A DNA stretch of 64,000 nucleotides from Methylobacterium fujisawaense. GTDB lineage: Bacteria > Pseudomonadota > Alphaproteobacteria > Rhizobiales > Beijerinckiaceae. Shown one piece after another: positions 37,029-45,677 of this stretch. A program made the translations under genes and the position numbers. How positions within the stretch are numbered: position 1 is the stretch's first letter; each line of letters opens with the position of its first letter. The notes beneath the pieces are model-generated. The model had not been told where the DNA came from, did not search any database, and saw nothing but the letters and a program-made list of their open reading frames with translations. The stretch lies in assembly GCF_014138435.1 (NCBI RefSeq), contig NZ_JACJIM010000002.1, positions 558,001-622,000 on the forward strand, in the 5' to 3' direction.

Positions 37029-37832
37029 ATGGATCCGGCAAGCATCGGCAAGGCAGTGCTGCTCGCCCTTGTGGAGGGGGCGACCGAATTCATCCCGGTC
37101 TCGTCGACCGGCCACCAGTTGCTGGTCGGCCACTTCATCGGCTTCCACTCGCCCAACAACACCTTCGAGGTGCTGATCCAGCTCGGCGCGATTCTGGCGA
37201 TCCTGCTGGTGTATTTCCGCCGCCTGCTGGCGATCGCCACGGCGGTGCCGTCCGATCCGAAGGCGCGCCGGTTCGTGCTCGGCATCCTGGTGGCGTTCCT
37301 GCCGGCGGCGATCATCGGCGGCCTCTTCTCCAAGCTGATCAAAGCCTACCTGTTCAATCCGTGGATCGTGTGCGCGACCCTGGTGGCCGGCGGCCTGGTG
37401 CTGCTCGTCATCGACGACACCGACCTCGAGGTGAAGAAAAAAGACGTCTACGACTTCACCCTGCCGATGGACCTGAAGATCGGCATCTTCCAGTGCCTCG
37501 CCATGATCCCCGGCGTGTCGCGCTCGGGCGCCACCATCGTGGGCGCGATGCTGATGGGCGCCGACAAGCGCTCGGCCACCGAGTTCTCGTTCTACCTGGC
37601 GATGCCGACGATGGCGGGCGCCTTCGCCAAAGACCTGCTCGACAATTACAAGTACCTTTCGAGCAACGATGTCGGCCTGATCGTGATCGGCTTCGTCGTG
37701 TCGTTCATCTCGGCGCTGTTCGTGGTGCGGGTGCTTCTCGACTACGTCTCCCGCCACGGCTTCTGGCTGTTCGCGTGGTGGCGGATCATCGTCGGCGCCC
37801 TCGGCTTCGCCGGCCTGATCATCCTGGGCTGA
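37029..37832 (+). CDS. uppP: undecaprenyl-diphosphatase UppP (BacA)
   Basis: UppP dephosphorylates undecaprenyl diphosphate to recycle the lipid carrier for peptidoglycan and surface glycans; it also gives bacitracin tolerance. The 267-residue inner-membrane protein has the catalytic '[16 protein letters not shown]' (E-x3-E with the following Ser/His, about residues 15-30) and '[18 protein letters not shown]' near 160. About seven hydrophobic helices are visible. The start is the MDPASIGK methionine; an upstream in-frame ATG at 36975 would add a Gly/Ala-rich lead. A strong hairpin follows the stop. Confidence 0.97.
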   Translation: MDPASIGKAVLLALVEGATEFIPVSSTGHQLLVGHFIGFHSPNNTFEVLIQLGAILAILLVYFRRLLAIATAVPSDPKARRFVLGILVAFLPAAIIGGLFSKLIKAYLFNPWIVCATLVAGGLVLLVIDDTDLEVKKKDVYDFTLPMDLKIGIFQCLAMIPGVSRSGATIVGAMLMGADKRSATEFSFYLAMPTMAGAFAKDLLDNYKYLSSNDVGLIVIGFVVSFISALFVVRVLLDYVSRHGFWLFAWWRIIVGALGFAGLIILG

Positions 37833-38135
37833 CGGGCCGGTCCCTCTCGGGCCCGGACGACCGGATCGGCGGATCCGCCTCGGCGGCTTGATCCGTCCGG
37901 TCGTCGGTCCGGGCGCCGTAGACGGGCCCGCAATCCGGAAATGCTGGCTTTGCCGAAGCCTGCCGGGTCGGCATGTCCGGTTTCCGGGCTCCCCGTCGCG
38001 CCGCCGGGACCATCAAAAATCGGTGATGGGCGGCTTCAGCTTTCCTCAACCATCGGGCGATTGCCAGCGGCGGAGCGGCGTGCGAGGCAAACGCATGGAA
38101 GCGGTGCAGAAGACGCCGCGCTCTGGGACGTTCCG
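37833..38135. other. 303-bp intergenic region between uppP and the mutase gene
   Basis: No gene is supported. The left part holds a long imperfect hairpin (37851-37914). The frame of the mutase gene stays open back to 37941, so a slightly longer N terminus cannot be excluded, but the extra sequence is not protein-like. I see no riboswitch here despite the B12-dependent enzyme downstream. Confidence 0.4.
37851..37914 (+). terminator. long imperfect hairpin downstream of uppP
   Basis: GCCCGGA + CGACCGGA + TC on the left arm (37851-37867) reappears in inverted form on the right arm (37890-37914), which has two 4-nt insertions. There is no T tract, so if it terminates uppP it is not a textbook intrinsic terminator. 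Confidence 0.4.
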
Positions 38136-40025
38136 ATGGAAGACACACCGCTCGCCGACCTCTTCGAGCCCGTAGACCGGGCGCGCTGGCTCGGCCTCGT
38201 CGAAGGCGTCCTCAAGGGCGCCGATTTCGAGAAGCGGCTGGTGTCGCACACGGCCGACGGCCTGCGGATCGAACCCCTCTACGGACCCGCCGCCCCGGCG
38301 GCCCAGCCGGTGCGTGAGCCGGGCCCCTGGCGCATCGCGCAACGGGTCGATCACCCCGATCTCGCCGCCGCCAACGCACAGGCGCTCATCGACCTCGAAG
38401 GCGGGGCCGACGCCCTCGTCCTGGCCTTTGCGGGCGCCGCGGGCGCCCGCGGCTACGGCCTGACCGCCGCGAGCGTCGAAGACCTCGACGCGGCGCTGAA
38501 GGGCGTGATGCTGCCCCTGATCGCCCTGCGGATCGACGCCGGCGGGCGCGGCCTGGAAGTGGCCCGGCTGGTGAGCGCGCTGGCGCAGCGCCGGGGCGAG
38601 GATCTCTCGACCTACGACCTCGATCTCGGCATCGATCCGGTCGGCGTTCTGGCGGCGACCGGAAGCCTCGGAGCGGTCTGGAAGGACATCGCCCCCCGTC
38701 TCGCCGAGACCGTCGCGGAGCTGGAAGCGGCGGGTTTCACCGGCCGAGCCTTCCTGGCCGACGGACGGCCCTATCACGAGGGCGGCGCCGGAGAGGCGGC
38801 GGAACTCGGGGCTGTGCTCGCCACCGCCGTCGCCTACCTGCGCGCCCTGGAGGATGCCGGTCACGACCTCTCCACCGCCCGTGACCGCATCGCGATGCTT
38901 CTGACGGCCGATGCCGACGAGTTCGTCACGGTCGCGAAGTTCCGCGCGATGCGACGCCTCTGGGCCCGGGTCGAGCAGGCCTGCGGGCTCGATCCCAAGC
39001 CGCTGCGGCTCCATGCCGAGACCGCGTGGCGGATGATGACCAAGCGCGATCCCTTCGTGAACATCCTCCGCACCGGCATGGCGGCCGCCTCGGCCGGCAT
39101 GGGCGGCGCGGACAGCGTCGCGGTGCTGCCCTACACCCAGGCCCTCGGATTGCCCGACGCCTTCGCCCGGCGCGTCGCGCGCAACAGCCAGATCGTGCTC
39201 ATCGAGGAATCGCATCTCGCGCGCGTCAGCGACCCCGCGGCCGGCGCCGGGGGATTCGAGGCCCTGACCGCCGAACTCGCCGAGGCGGGCTGGGCGGCGT
39301 TCCAGGCGATCGAGGCGGAGGGCGGCATCGTCGCCTCGCTCAGCGTCGGCAAGCTGCAGCGGCGGATCGAGCTGACCCGCGAGGCCCGGGCCAAGGCCGT
39401 GGCGAACCGCCGTGAACCGCTCACGGGCGCGAGCGAATTCCCCAACCTCTCCGAGAAGCCCGCGGCCGTCCTCGACGTGCCGCCCGTGGCCGGGCCGCGC
39501 GGGTCCAATTTCGGCGCGGGTTCGGCCGTCGCCTGCGACGCGCTGCCGTCCCTGCGCCTCGCGGAGCCCTACGAGGCCCTGCGGGACGCCTCGGATGCCT
39601 GTCTCGCCAAGACGGGCCGCCGGCCGGCGGTGTTCCTCGCCAATCTCGGCCCTGTGGCGTCGTTCAACGCCCGTGCGACCTTCGCGGCCAACGCCTTCGC
39701 GGCGGGCGGGATCGAGGCGCTGTCGAACGAGGGCTTTTCCGACGCCGAGGCGGCGGCGGCGGCGTTCCGGGACTCCGGTGCCAGCTTGGCCTGCATCTGC
39801 TCCACCGACGCGATCTACGCCGAGCACGCCGTCGCGACGGCGGAAGCCCTGGCGAAGGCCGGCGCCGGTCCGATCTACCTCGCGGGCAAGCCGACGGACC
39901 TCGCCGAGCCGCTGAAGCAGGCGGGCGTGGCCGCCTTCCTGCATGTCGGCTGCGACCTGCTCGCCCTCCTCAACGCGGCCTTGCGCGCGGCTATGCGGGG
40001 TCCTGCGCCGCAGACCCCACGCTGA
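38136..40025 (+). CDS. mcmB: methylmalonyl-CoA mutase small (beta) subunit
   Basis: The 629-residue protein matches the small, non-catalytic subunit of methylmalonyl-CoA mutase. The barrel region shows 'RIAQRVDHPD', 'YGLTAASVEDLDAAL', 'HAETAWRMMTKRDPFVNILRTGMAAASAGMGGADS' (in parts, near 290-325) and 'LARVSDPAAGAGGFE'. The C-terminal B12-binding-like domain lacks the DxHxxG cobalamin motif, as expected for this subunit. The heterodimer interconverts succinyl- and methylmalonyl-CoA. The large subunit gene is not adjacent, as in methylotrophs where the two are unlinked. The ATG at 38136 gives a natural MEDTPLADLF start. Confidence 0.93.
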   Translation: MEDTPLADLFEPVDRARWLGLVEGVLKGADFEKRLVSHTADGLRIEPLYGPAAPAAQPVREPGPWRIAQRVDHPDLAAANAQALIDLEGGADALVLAFAGAAGARGYGLTAASVEDLDAALKGVMLPLIALRIDAGGRGLEVARLVSALAQRRGEDLSTYDLDLGIDPVGVLAATGSLGAVWKDIAPRLAETVAELEAAGFTGRAFLADGRPYHEGGAGEAAELGAVLATAVAYLRALEDAGHDLSTARDRIAMLLTADADEFVTVAKFRAMRRLWARVEQACGLDPKPLRLHAETAWRMMTKRDPFVNILRTGMAAASAGMGGADSVAVLPYTQALGLPDAFARRVARNSQIVLIEESHLARVSDPAAGAGGFEALTAELAEAGWAAFQAIEAEGGIVASLSVGKLQRRIELTREARAKAVANRREPLTGASEFPNLSEKPAAVLDVPPVAGPRGSNFGAGSAVACDALPSLRLAEPYEALRDASDACLAKTGRRPAVFLANLGPVASFNARATFAANAFAAGGIEALSNEGFSDAEAAAAAFRDSGASLACICSTDAIYAEHAVATAEALAKAGAGPIYLAGKPTDLAEPLKQAGVAAFLHVGCDLLALLNAALRAAMRGPAPQTPR

Positions 40026-40065
40026 AAGGCGCCAATCCTCGCGAACCCGCCTCGTCCCAGATCCG

Positions 40066-40440
40066 ATGACGTCTCGCTTCGCTCTCGCCCTGTTCCTCGT
40101 CGGCATGAGTCCCGCCGCCGCCGCGCCGCGCCAAGCGGCCCCGCCCGACCGGTTCGACGGCACCTGGAGCGTCGAGATCATCACCGAGACCGGGAGCTGC
40201 GACCGCGCCTATCGCTATCCGGTGCGGATCGAGAACGGACGGGCGCGCTTCATCGGGACCGCCTTCGTGGTCGAGGGCGGGGTGACCCGGAACGGGGCGA
40301 TCCGGGGATCCATCTCGAACGGGGCCGCCACCGCCGACGTGCGGGGACGGCTTGACCGGAACGGATTCGGGGCCGGCACCTGGGTCGCGTCCGGCGCCCT
40401 CTCCTGCCGCGGTCACTGGAACGCCGAGCGGCGCGGCTGA
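40066..40440 (+). CDS. small secreted protein of unknown function
   Basis: The 124-residue product starts with a signal peptide ('MTSRFALALFLVGMSPAAAAP') and is probably periplasmic. The mature part is beta-rich: 'FDGTWSVEIITETGSCDRAYRYPVRI', 'GRARFIGTAFVVEGGVTRNGAIRGSI', 'GTWVASGALSCRGHWNAER'. Its two cysteines (in 'GSCD' and 'LSCRG') could form a disulfide. Small proteins with this 'FDGTW...GSCD' opening are common in Methylobacterium-like genomes, but I know no function. Confidence 0.72.
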   Translation: MTSRFALALFLVGMSPAAAAPRQAAPPDRFDGTWSVEIITETGSCDRAYRYPVRIENGRARFIGTAFVVEGGVTRNGAIRGSISNGAATADVRGRLDRNGFGAGTWVASGALSCRGHWNAERRG

Positions 40441-40575
40441 GGCCGCGTGTGGCCGTCGCGAAACAGTCCGGATCTCGCCCTGAATCGGGCAGCTCGACCG
40501 GGCCGAAAGCCCCGATCCCGACGCAATCATGAGCGAGACCTGAACACCGTTCGGACACCCGACGAGGCCGCCCGC

Positions 40576-41025
40576 ATGAAGACTTCGATCCTCGCCACCT
40601 TCGCTGTCCTCGCTCTCGTCTCGGGGGCCGAGGCGCGTCCTCACCGGCTTCCGGCTGCGTCGAAAGTGAACACGGCGGAGGCCGAGAAGGTGCTGGCGCC
40701 GCTGCGGCAGGCCGCCACCGAATGCTTCGCCGACACGGTGCTGTCGAACCCGAAGGCCACCGCCGAGGCGCGGGCGGGCCGCTGGTACGAGGCCGTCGGC
40801 ATCACCGGCTTCCTCTGCCGCCCGGAAGTCGCCGCGATGATCCAGGCTCATGACCGCCTGTACGGCGCAAAGACGGGCGAGCGTTATTTCAAGGGCGCCT
40901 ACGTCAAGCATCTCGACCAGCAACTCGCCGAGCGGCTCCAGCCGATGTTCGCCCGCAAGGCCGTCGCCAGCGCCGAGCCGCCGGTGGAGAAAGCCTCGGC
41001 AGAGGACTCGGCCGAGGGCAACTGA
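40576..41025 (+). CDS. small secreted protein, unknown family
   Basis: The 149-residue product has a signal peptide ('MKTSILATFAVLALVSGAEA'). The mature protein is mostly helical ('EAEKVLAPLRQAATECFADTVLSNPKA', 'RWYEAVGITGFLCRPEVAAMIQAHDRLYG', 'YVKHLDQQLAERLQPMFA') with two cysteines that could be linked. The acidic C terminus ('EKASAEDSAEGN') looks disordered. It lies 135 bp after another small secreted protein and 47 bp before a GST gene. I do not recognise the family. Confidence 0.7.
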   Translation: MKTSILATFAVLALVSGAEARPHRLPAASKVNTAEAEKVLAPLRQAATECFADTVLSNPKATAEARAGRWYEAVGITGFLCRPEVAAMIQAHDRLYGAKTGERYFKGAYVKHLDQQLAERLQPMFARKAVASAEPPVEKASAEDSAEGN

Positions 41026-41072
41026 GCGGGAACCGTCCGGGCGTCCGTGTCTTCCCCGAGGCGGAGACGGCG

Positions 41073-41792
41073 ATGCCTTACGAACTGCATTACTGGCCGA
41101 TGATCCAGGGGCGCGGCGAGTTCGTCCGCCTCGCCCTCGAGGAAGCCGGCGCCGATTACATCGACGTCACCCGCCAGGATGACGAGGATGGCGGGATCGG
41201 CCCCATGCTCGATCGCCTGTCCGATCCCGGTGACCAGCGGCCGCCCCTGGCGCCGCCCTTCCTGCGCGATGGCGACACCGTCATCGGGCAGAGTGCCGCG
41301 ATCCTGCTCTATCTCGGGCCGCGGCTCGGTCTCGTCGGCGCGTCGGAGCGCGACCGGATCTGGACCCATCAGCTCCAGCTCACCATCGCGGACGCGGTCG
41401 ACGAGGCGCACGACACGCACCATCCCTTGGGTGTCGGCCTGTATTACGCGGATCAGAAGCCCGAGGCCCTGCGCCGGGCCGCGGAATTCCGCACCGAGCG
41501 CATGCCGAAATTCTTCGGCTATTTCGAGCGCGTTCTGGCGGGGAATGGCGGCGGTCGGCTCGTCGGCGCGGATCTGTCCTACGCGGACCTGTCGCTGTTC
41601 CAGCTCGTCGACGGGCTGCGCTACGCCTTTCCCAAAGCCACCGCCGCAGCCCTGCGCCCCAACCCGAACGTGGCGCGGCTCCACGAGACCGTGGCCCGGC
41701 GACCGCGGATTGCCGCCTATCTCGCCAGCGACCGCCGGATCCCGTTCAACGAGGACGGCATCTTTCGCCGCTATCCCGAACTCGATCCCTGA
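41073..41792 (+). CDS. glutathione S-transferase family protein
   Basis: The 239-residue cytosolic protein opens with 'YELHYWPMIQGRGEFVRLALEEAGADYIDV', the pattern of sigma/mu-type GSTs in which Tyr near residue 7 activates glutathione. 'PPFLRDGDTVIGQSAAILLYLG' supplies the glutathione-binding cis-Pro and SNAIL-like positions, and the helical C-terminal domain includes 'LVGADLSYADLSLFQLVDGLRY'. Unlike the GST at 36083-36775 it stands alone on this strand. Its stop is 10 bp from the end of the convergent PP2C-kinase gene. Confidence 0.88.
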   Translation: MPYELHYWPMIQGRGEFVRLALEEAGADYIDVTRQDDEDGGIGPMLDRLSDPGDQRPPLAPPFLRDGDTVIGQSAAILLYLGPRLGLVGASERDRIWTHQLQLTIADAVDEAHDTHHPLGVGLYYADQKPEALRRAAEFRTERMPKFFGYFERVLAGNGGGRLVGADLSYADLSLFQLVDGLRYAFPKATAAALRPNPNVARLHETVARRPRIAAYLASDRRIPFNEDGIFRRYPELDP

Positions 41793-41802
41793 GGCGCAGG
41801 CC

Positions 41803-43560
41803 TCACCGCCGCGGCCCGGCAATCAGGATCGCCGCGAGCGTCAGCGCGACGAGCCCCAGCACCAGCGACAGCAGGCGCCAGAACAGCAGCGGATCGCGCT
41901 CCAGCAGAGACGCCCGCCGTCCGTCCGTGAAGGCCGGATTGGGATGCCGCAGGTCGTGGACGAAGGCGGACACGGCCGTGTAGCGCCGCAGCGGATCGGG
42001 ATGAACGGCCTTGCGAAGCGCCCCGTCGACCCAGACGGGAAGCAGCGGACGCACCGTGAGAGCCGACGTGTAGCGAAGCCGCCGTTGCGCCGCGCGCGTG
42101 CGCGCCCGCGGAACGGCGTCGCCGTACGGCAGCCGTCCCGTCAACATCTGGTAGGTGATGACGCCGACCGCGAAGATGTCGGACCCGGCATTGGCTGGCG
42201 CGCCGAGGAAGCATTCGGGCGCCGTGTACTGGACCGTGCCGAGGATCTCCGCAGGATCGATCCGCGGATCGCCCTCGACGACGCCCGCGACTGTCGTGGC
42301 TCCGAAATCGATGATCTGGACGGTCCCTGCGGTATCGATCAGGACGTTGTCGGGCCGCAGATCCTGATGGACCATCTCCCGCCGGTGAAACGCCTGCACG
42401 CCCCGGGCGAGCTGCTCGACGAGGCCGCGCACCGTTTCCAGATCGGGGGTCGCGTGGTCTCGCATCCACTGGGTCAGGGTCTGGCCCTCCACGTAGCGCA
42501 TGACCGTGTAGAGGTGGCTGCGGCGGCCGGCCCGGGGATGCGCCTTGAGCACGTGAGGATTGTCGATCCGCCGCGCGATCCACTCCTCCATCACGAACCG
42601 CTTCCGCTGGGCCGGGTCGTCCCGCAGGTCCAGGGACAGCACCTTCAGGGCGGCCTGGGCACCCGTCTCCGCCTCGACGGCGAGATAGACGCGGCTGCGG
42701 GGTCCGGAATGGAGGATCCGCACGAGACGGAAGCCGTCGAGTTCGGCGGGCGGGTCGAGGAGGGGCGCGGGGTCCAGCCCCTCGGCCTCCCCGAGGAGAT
42801 CCGCCGGCGCGCCGGCCGGTACGGTCTCGACCCGCACGATCTGGATCGTCAGGTTGTCCCGACTGCCGGCGGCCAGAGCTGCCTCGACGATCGCCCGCGC
42901 CGCCGCGTCGAGCGTCGCGGCTCGCGCGATCGCCGCAACCACGTCGTGGGGCCGGACATGCTCGTGGACGCCGTCCGTCGTCAGCACGAAGGTGTCGCCG
43001 GCCTCGATGCCGACGACGTGGTAATCGATCTCCACACGGGCATTCGCCCCGAGGGCGCGGCCGAGATAGGATTCCTCTGCGGAGACGACGACGCGGTGGT
43101 CCTCGGTGAGCTGTTCGAGGGACCGGCCGGACACGCGCCAGATCCGGGCATCGCCCACGTGGAAGAGGTGGGCCATGCGCGATTTCAGGACGAGGGCGTC
43201 GAAGGTGGTGACGTAGCCCCGGTCGGCATCGTTCGGATCGGCGCCGCGCCGGGTCTGGGCGTAGAGCCAGGAATTCGCCGCCGCGATCACGCGCTGGGCC
43301 GAGGTCTTCACCGACCACGTGTCCGGCGTGGCGTAATAGTCGCTCAGGAAGCTCTTGACCGCGGTCTCGCTCGCCGCCGCGCCCACCGCGCTGCTGCTGA
43401 TCCCGTCGGCGAGCGCCACCGCGATCCCCTTCAGACCCAGAGCGGGTTGAACCGGCACCAATATGCCGTTGAAGTCCTGGTTGGCCGCCTTGCGGCCGGC
43501 GCTGCTGTACTGGCCGATCGTGACCGTCAGATCGCCGGAGACGTCCGATCCGGTGCTCAA
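41803..43560 (-). CDS. bifunctional PP2C phosphatase / Ser-Thr protein kinase, tail-anchored
   Basis: The 585-residue protein joins two opposing signalling enzymes. Residues about 12-245 are a PP2C phosphatase with metal-site motifs 'NQDF' (27-30), 'ADG' (51-53), 'GDAR' (136-139), 'TDG' (195-197) and 'SRDN' (233-236). Residues about 275-530 are a Hanks-type kinase: Lys306 in 'ALKV', 'HQDLRPDN' (398-405), 'DFG' (418-420) and 'APE' (447-449); the glycine loop is degenerate ('HSGPRSR'). A C-terminal helix (about 560-582) anchors it in the inner membrane, leaving both domains cytoplasmic. Its start overlaps the YifB stop by 4 bp. Confidence 0.9.
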   Translation of the reverse strand: MSTGSDVSGDLTVTIGQYSSAGRKAANQDFNGILVPVQPALGLKGIAVALADGISSSAVGAAASETAVKSFLSDYYATPDTWSVKTSAQRVIAAANSWLYAQTRRGADPNDADRGYVTTFDALVLKSRMAHLFHVGDARIWRVSGRSLEQLTEDHRVVVSAEESYLGRALGANARVEIDYHVVGIEAGDTFVLTTDGVHEHVRPHDVVAAIARAATLDAAARAIVEAALAAGSRDNLTIQIVRVETVPAGAPADLLGEAEGLDPAPLLDPPAELDGFRLVRILHSGPRSRVYLAVEAETGAQAALKVLSLDLRDDPAQRKRFVMEEWIARRIDNPHVLKAHPRAGRRSHLYTVMRYVEGQTLTQWMRDHATPDLETVRGLVEQLARGVQAFHRREMVHQDLRPDNVLIDTAGTVQIIDFGATTVAGVVEGDPRIDPAEILGTVQYTAPECFLGAPANAGSDIFAVGVITYQMLTGRLPYGDAVPRARTRAAQRRLRYTSALTVRPLLPVWVDGALRKAVHPDPLRRYTAVSAFVHDLRHPNPAFTDGRRASLLERDPLLFWRLLSLVLGLVALTLAAILIAGPRR

Positions 43561-45095
43561 GCGGCGGCTGCCGCGCCCGCGCCGCGCCCGCGGTACGAGA
43601 GGGCCTCCGCGAGATGGAGCCGGCGCACCTGTGTCTCGCCGTCGAGATCGGCCAGGGTCCGGGCGACGCGCAGCGTGCGGTGAAAGCCGCGTGCGGAGAG
43701 GCGCATGGTCTCGGCCGCCTGCCGGATCAGCGCCGTGCCGTCCGCGTCGGGGCTCGCGACCTCTTCGATGAGGTTGGCCGGACAGGTCGCGTTGGTGCTG
43801 GAATCCGGCAGGCCCCGCGCGGCATAGCGGCTCCCCTGCAACGCGCGGGCCGCCGAGACCCGGGCCGCGGACTGGCGGGAGCCCTCCGCCGGGGCCGGCA
43901 GGATCAAGTCGGCGGCCGTGACCGCCGGCACTTCGATGCGCAGGTCGATGCGGTCCAGCAACGGGCCGGAGATCCGCGCCTGATACTGCGCCATGCAGCG
44001 CTCGTTCGGGCCGCGGCGGCAGGCGTAGCCCGGCTCGAGGCCCTGGCCGCAGCGACAGGGATTCATTGCGGCGACGAGTTGGAAGCGCGCCGGGTAGGTG
44101 ACCCGGTGGTTGGCGCGGGCGATCATGACCGCGCCGGATTCCATCGGCTGACGCAGGCTGTCGAGAACCTGGGGCGAGAATTCGGGCAGCTCGTCCAGGA
44201 ACAGGACTCCCCCATGGGCGAGGGATACCTCCCCCGGTCGCGCCCCGAGCCCGCCGCCCACCAGCGCCGCCATCGAGGCGGAATGGTGCGGCTGCCGGAA
44301 CGGCCGGCGATTCGAGAGGGCCCCATCCTTGAGTTCGCCCGCCACCGACTGAATCATGGAGATGTCGAGGAGTTCGCGCGGACTGAGCGGCGGCAGAATC
44401 GAGGGCAGGCGCGCCGCCAGCATGGATTTGCCCGAGCCGGGGGGCCCGTTCATCAAGAGGTTGTGGCCGCCGGCCGCCGCGATCTCCAGGGCACGCTTGG
44501 CGCCCTCCTGGCCCTTGATGTCGGCGAGATCCGGGAGCGGTCCCGCCAGCGCGGCGACGGCAGGCTCCGGCCGGGCCATGACCTGGCTGCCCTTGAAGTG
44601 ATTGGCGAGCTGGATGAGCGAGCGCGGCGCGAGCACATCCAGCTCGCCTCCGGCCCAGGCCGCCTCCGGACCGGTGGAGGCCGGGCAGATCAGCCCGAGC
44701 CCCCGCTCCCCCGCCGCCATGGCGGCCGGCAGCACGCCGCTGACCGCCGTGATGCTGCCGTCGAGGGCGAGTTCGCCGAGCACGCAGTAGCCGGCGAGCG
44801 CGTCGGCCGGGATCGCGCCGATCGCCGCCATGACGCCGAGCGCGATCGGCAGGTCGTAGTGCGAGCCCTCTTTGGGCAGGTCGGCGGGCGCGAGATTGAC
44901 GGTGATGCGCTTGGCGGGCAGCGCCAGTCCGGAGGCGATGAGCGCGCCGCGAACCCGCTCGCGGGACTCCGCCACCGCCTTGTCGGGCAGGCCCACGATG
45001 GTGAACACCACCGAGCCCGGGATGATCTGGATCTGCACGTCCACCGCCCGCGCCTCGATGCCCTCGAAGGCGACGGTGGCGACGCGGGTGACCAT
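43557..45095 (-). CDS. comM: YifB/ComM-family Mg-chelatase-like AAA+ protein
   Basis: The 512-residue protein has the three-part layout of YifB/ComM: an N-terminal ChlI-like domain ('VDVQIQIIPGSVVFTIVGLPDKAVAES', read in parts), a central AAA+ module with Walker A 'GPPGSGKSMLA' near 220 and Walker B 'GVLFLDELPEF' near 300, and a C-terminal Mg-chelatase helical domain. 'AAMNPCRCG' is characteristic. ComM is a branch-migration helicase in natural transformation; in non-competent bacteria its role is unclear. I started at MVTRVATV. It is directly upstream of, and overlaps, the PP2C-kinase gene. Confidence 0.93.
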   Translation of the reverse strand: MVTRVATVAFEGIEARAVDVQIQIIPGSVVFTIVGLPDKAVAESRERVRGALIASGLALPAKRITVNLAPADLPKEGSHYDLPIALGVMAAIGAIPADALAGYCVLGELALDGSITAVSGVLPAAMAAGERGLGLICPASTGPEAAWAGGELDVLAPRSLIQLANHFKGSQVMARPEPAVAALAGPLPDLADIKGQEGAKRALEIAAAGGHNLLMNGPPGSGKSMLAARLPSILPPLSPRELLDISMIQSVAGELKDGALSNRRPFRQPHHSASMAALVGGGLGARPGEVSLAHGGVLFLDELPEFSPQVLDSLRQPMESGAVMIARANHRVTYPARFQLVAAMNPCRCGQGLEPGYACRRGPNERCMAQYQARISGPLLDRIDLRIEVPAVTAADLILPAPAEGSRQSAARVSAARALQGSRYAARGLPDSSTNATCPANLIEEVASPDADGTALIRQAAETMRLSARGFHRTLRVARTLADLDGETQVRRLHLAEALSYRGRGAGAAAAA

Positions 45096-45241
45096 CGATG
45101 CACTGCCCTCGCCGCCATATTCCGGTGCGGCCAAGATGTGCGGCAGATTCGGGAGCGGCTCAAGGGGACCGCCACCGCGACGGAACTCCGGTGCCGCATT
45201 CCTGTTCAAAGCCGGAAACCCTCGACGGACTGGAGAAAGCC

Positions 45242-45502
45242 ATGCGTCTGACCACGCCCCTCCTCGCCCTGACCCTGATCGCCGGCACCGGCCTCGCAGC
45301 CCACGCCGACGAGAAACTTCCTCCCGACCAGCAGGCCAAGGTCGAGGCGATGCTGAAGCAGGAGGGCTTCACCAAGTGGAAGGAGATCGAGCTCGACGAC
45401 GGCATGATCGAGGTCGACGATGCGATTGACGCGAACGGCAAGCAGTTCGATCTGCATCTCGATCCGAAGACCCTGGCCATCGTGAAGCGCAAGGCCGAGT
45501 AG
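45242..45502 (+). CDS. small secreted PepSY-domain protein
   Basis: The 86-residue product has a signal peptide ('RLTTPLLALTLIAGTGLAAHA') and a compact PepSY-like fold: 'VEAMLKQEGFTKWKEIELDDGMIEVDDAIDANGKQFDLHLDPKTLAIVKRK', seen in two parts. Such proteins are thought to act as periplasmic protease inhibitors or binding modules. It stands alone between yifB and the SRP RNA. Confidence 0.82.
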   Translation: MRLTTPLLALTLIAGTGLAAHADEKLPPDQQAKVEAMLKQEGFTKWKEIELDDGMIEVDDAIDANGKQFDLHLDPKTLAIVKRKAE

Positions 45503-45544
45503 GCGGCGCTTGCGTTCGGCGAACGGCACGGCCATATAGCCGTC

Positions 45545-45641
45545 GGGGGGTTGGCGAGGGACGTTTCACTCGCCAACCGGGTCAGGTCCGGAAGGAAGCA
45601 GCCCTAACGAGACCGAGCGGGTCTTCGTCCAGCCTCCCACC
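45545..45641 (+). ncRNA. ffs: bacterial small signal recognition particle RNA (4.5S)
   Basis: The apical SRP hairpin is unmistakable: 'GGGTCAGGTCCGGAAGG' followed by 'AAGCAGCCCTAA', which contains the GGAA-type tetraloop and the symmetric and asymmetric loops bound by Ffh. The 5' GGGGGGT pairs with the 3' CCTCCCACC. A species-specific side stem (TTGGCGAG...CTCGCCAA) lies near the 5' end. The boundaries are inferred from the closing stem. A TATAGC (45535-45540) could be the -10 box. It precedes dnaX by 36 bp, the usual alphaproteobacterial position. Confidence 0.95.
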
Positions 45642-45677
45642 TCATTCCCGCGCGCGGAAGCTCGATCCCGACACGGC

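Noticed and set aside
38046..40184. 712-codon open frame antisense to the mutase gene
   Set aside because: Shadow of mcmB; composition is not protein-like.
41179..43683. 834-codon open frame across the GST and PP2C-kinase genes
   Set aside because: Crosses two real genes in another frame and is Arg/Pro-rich.
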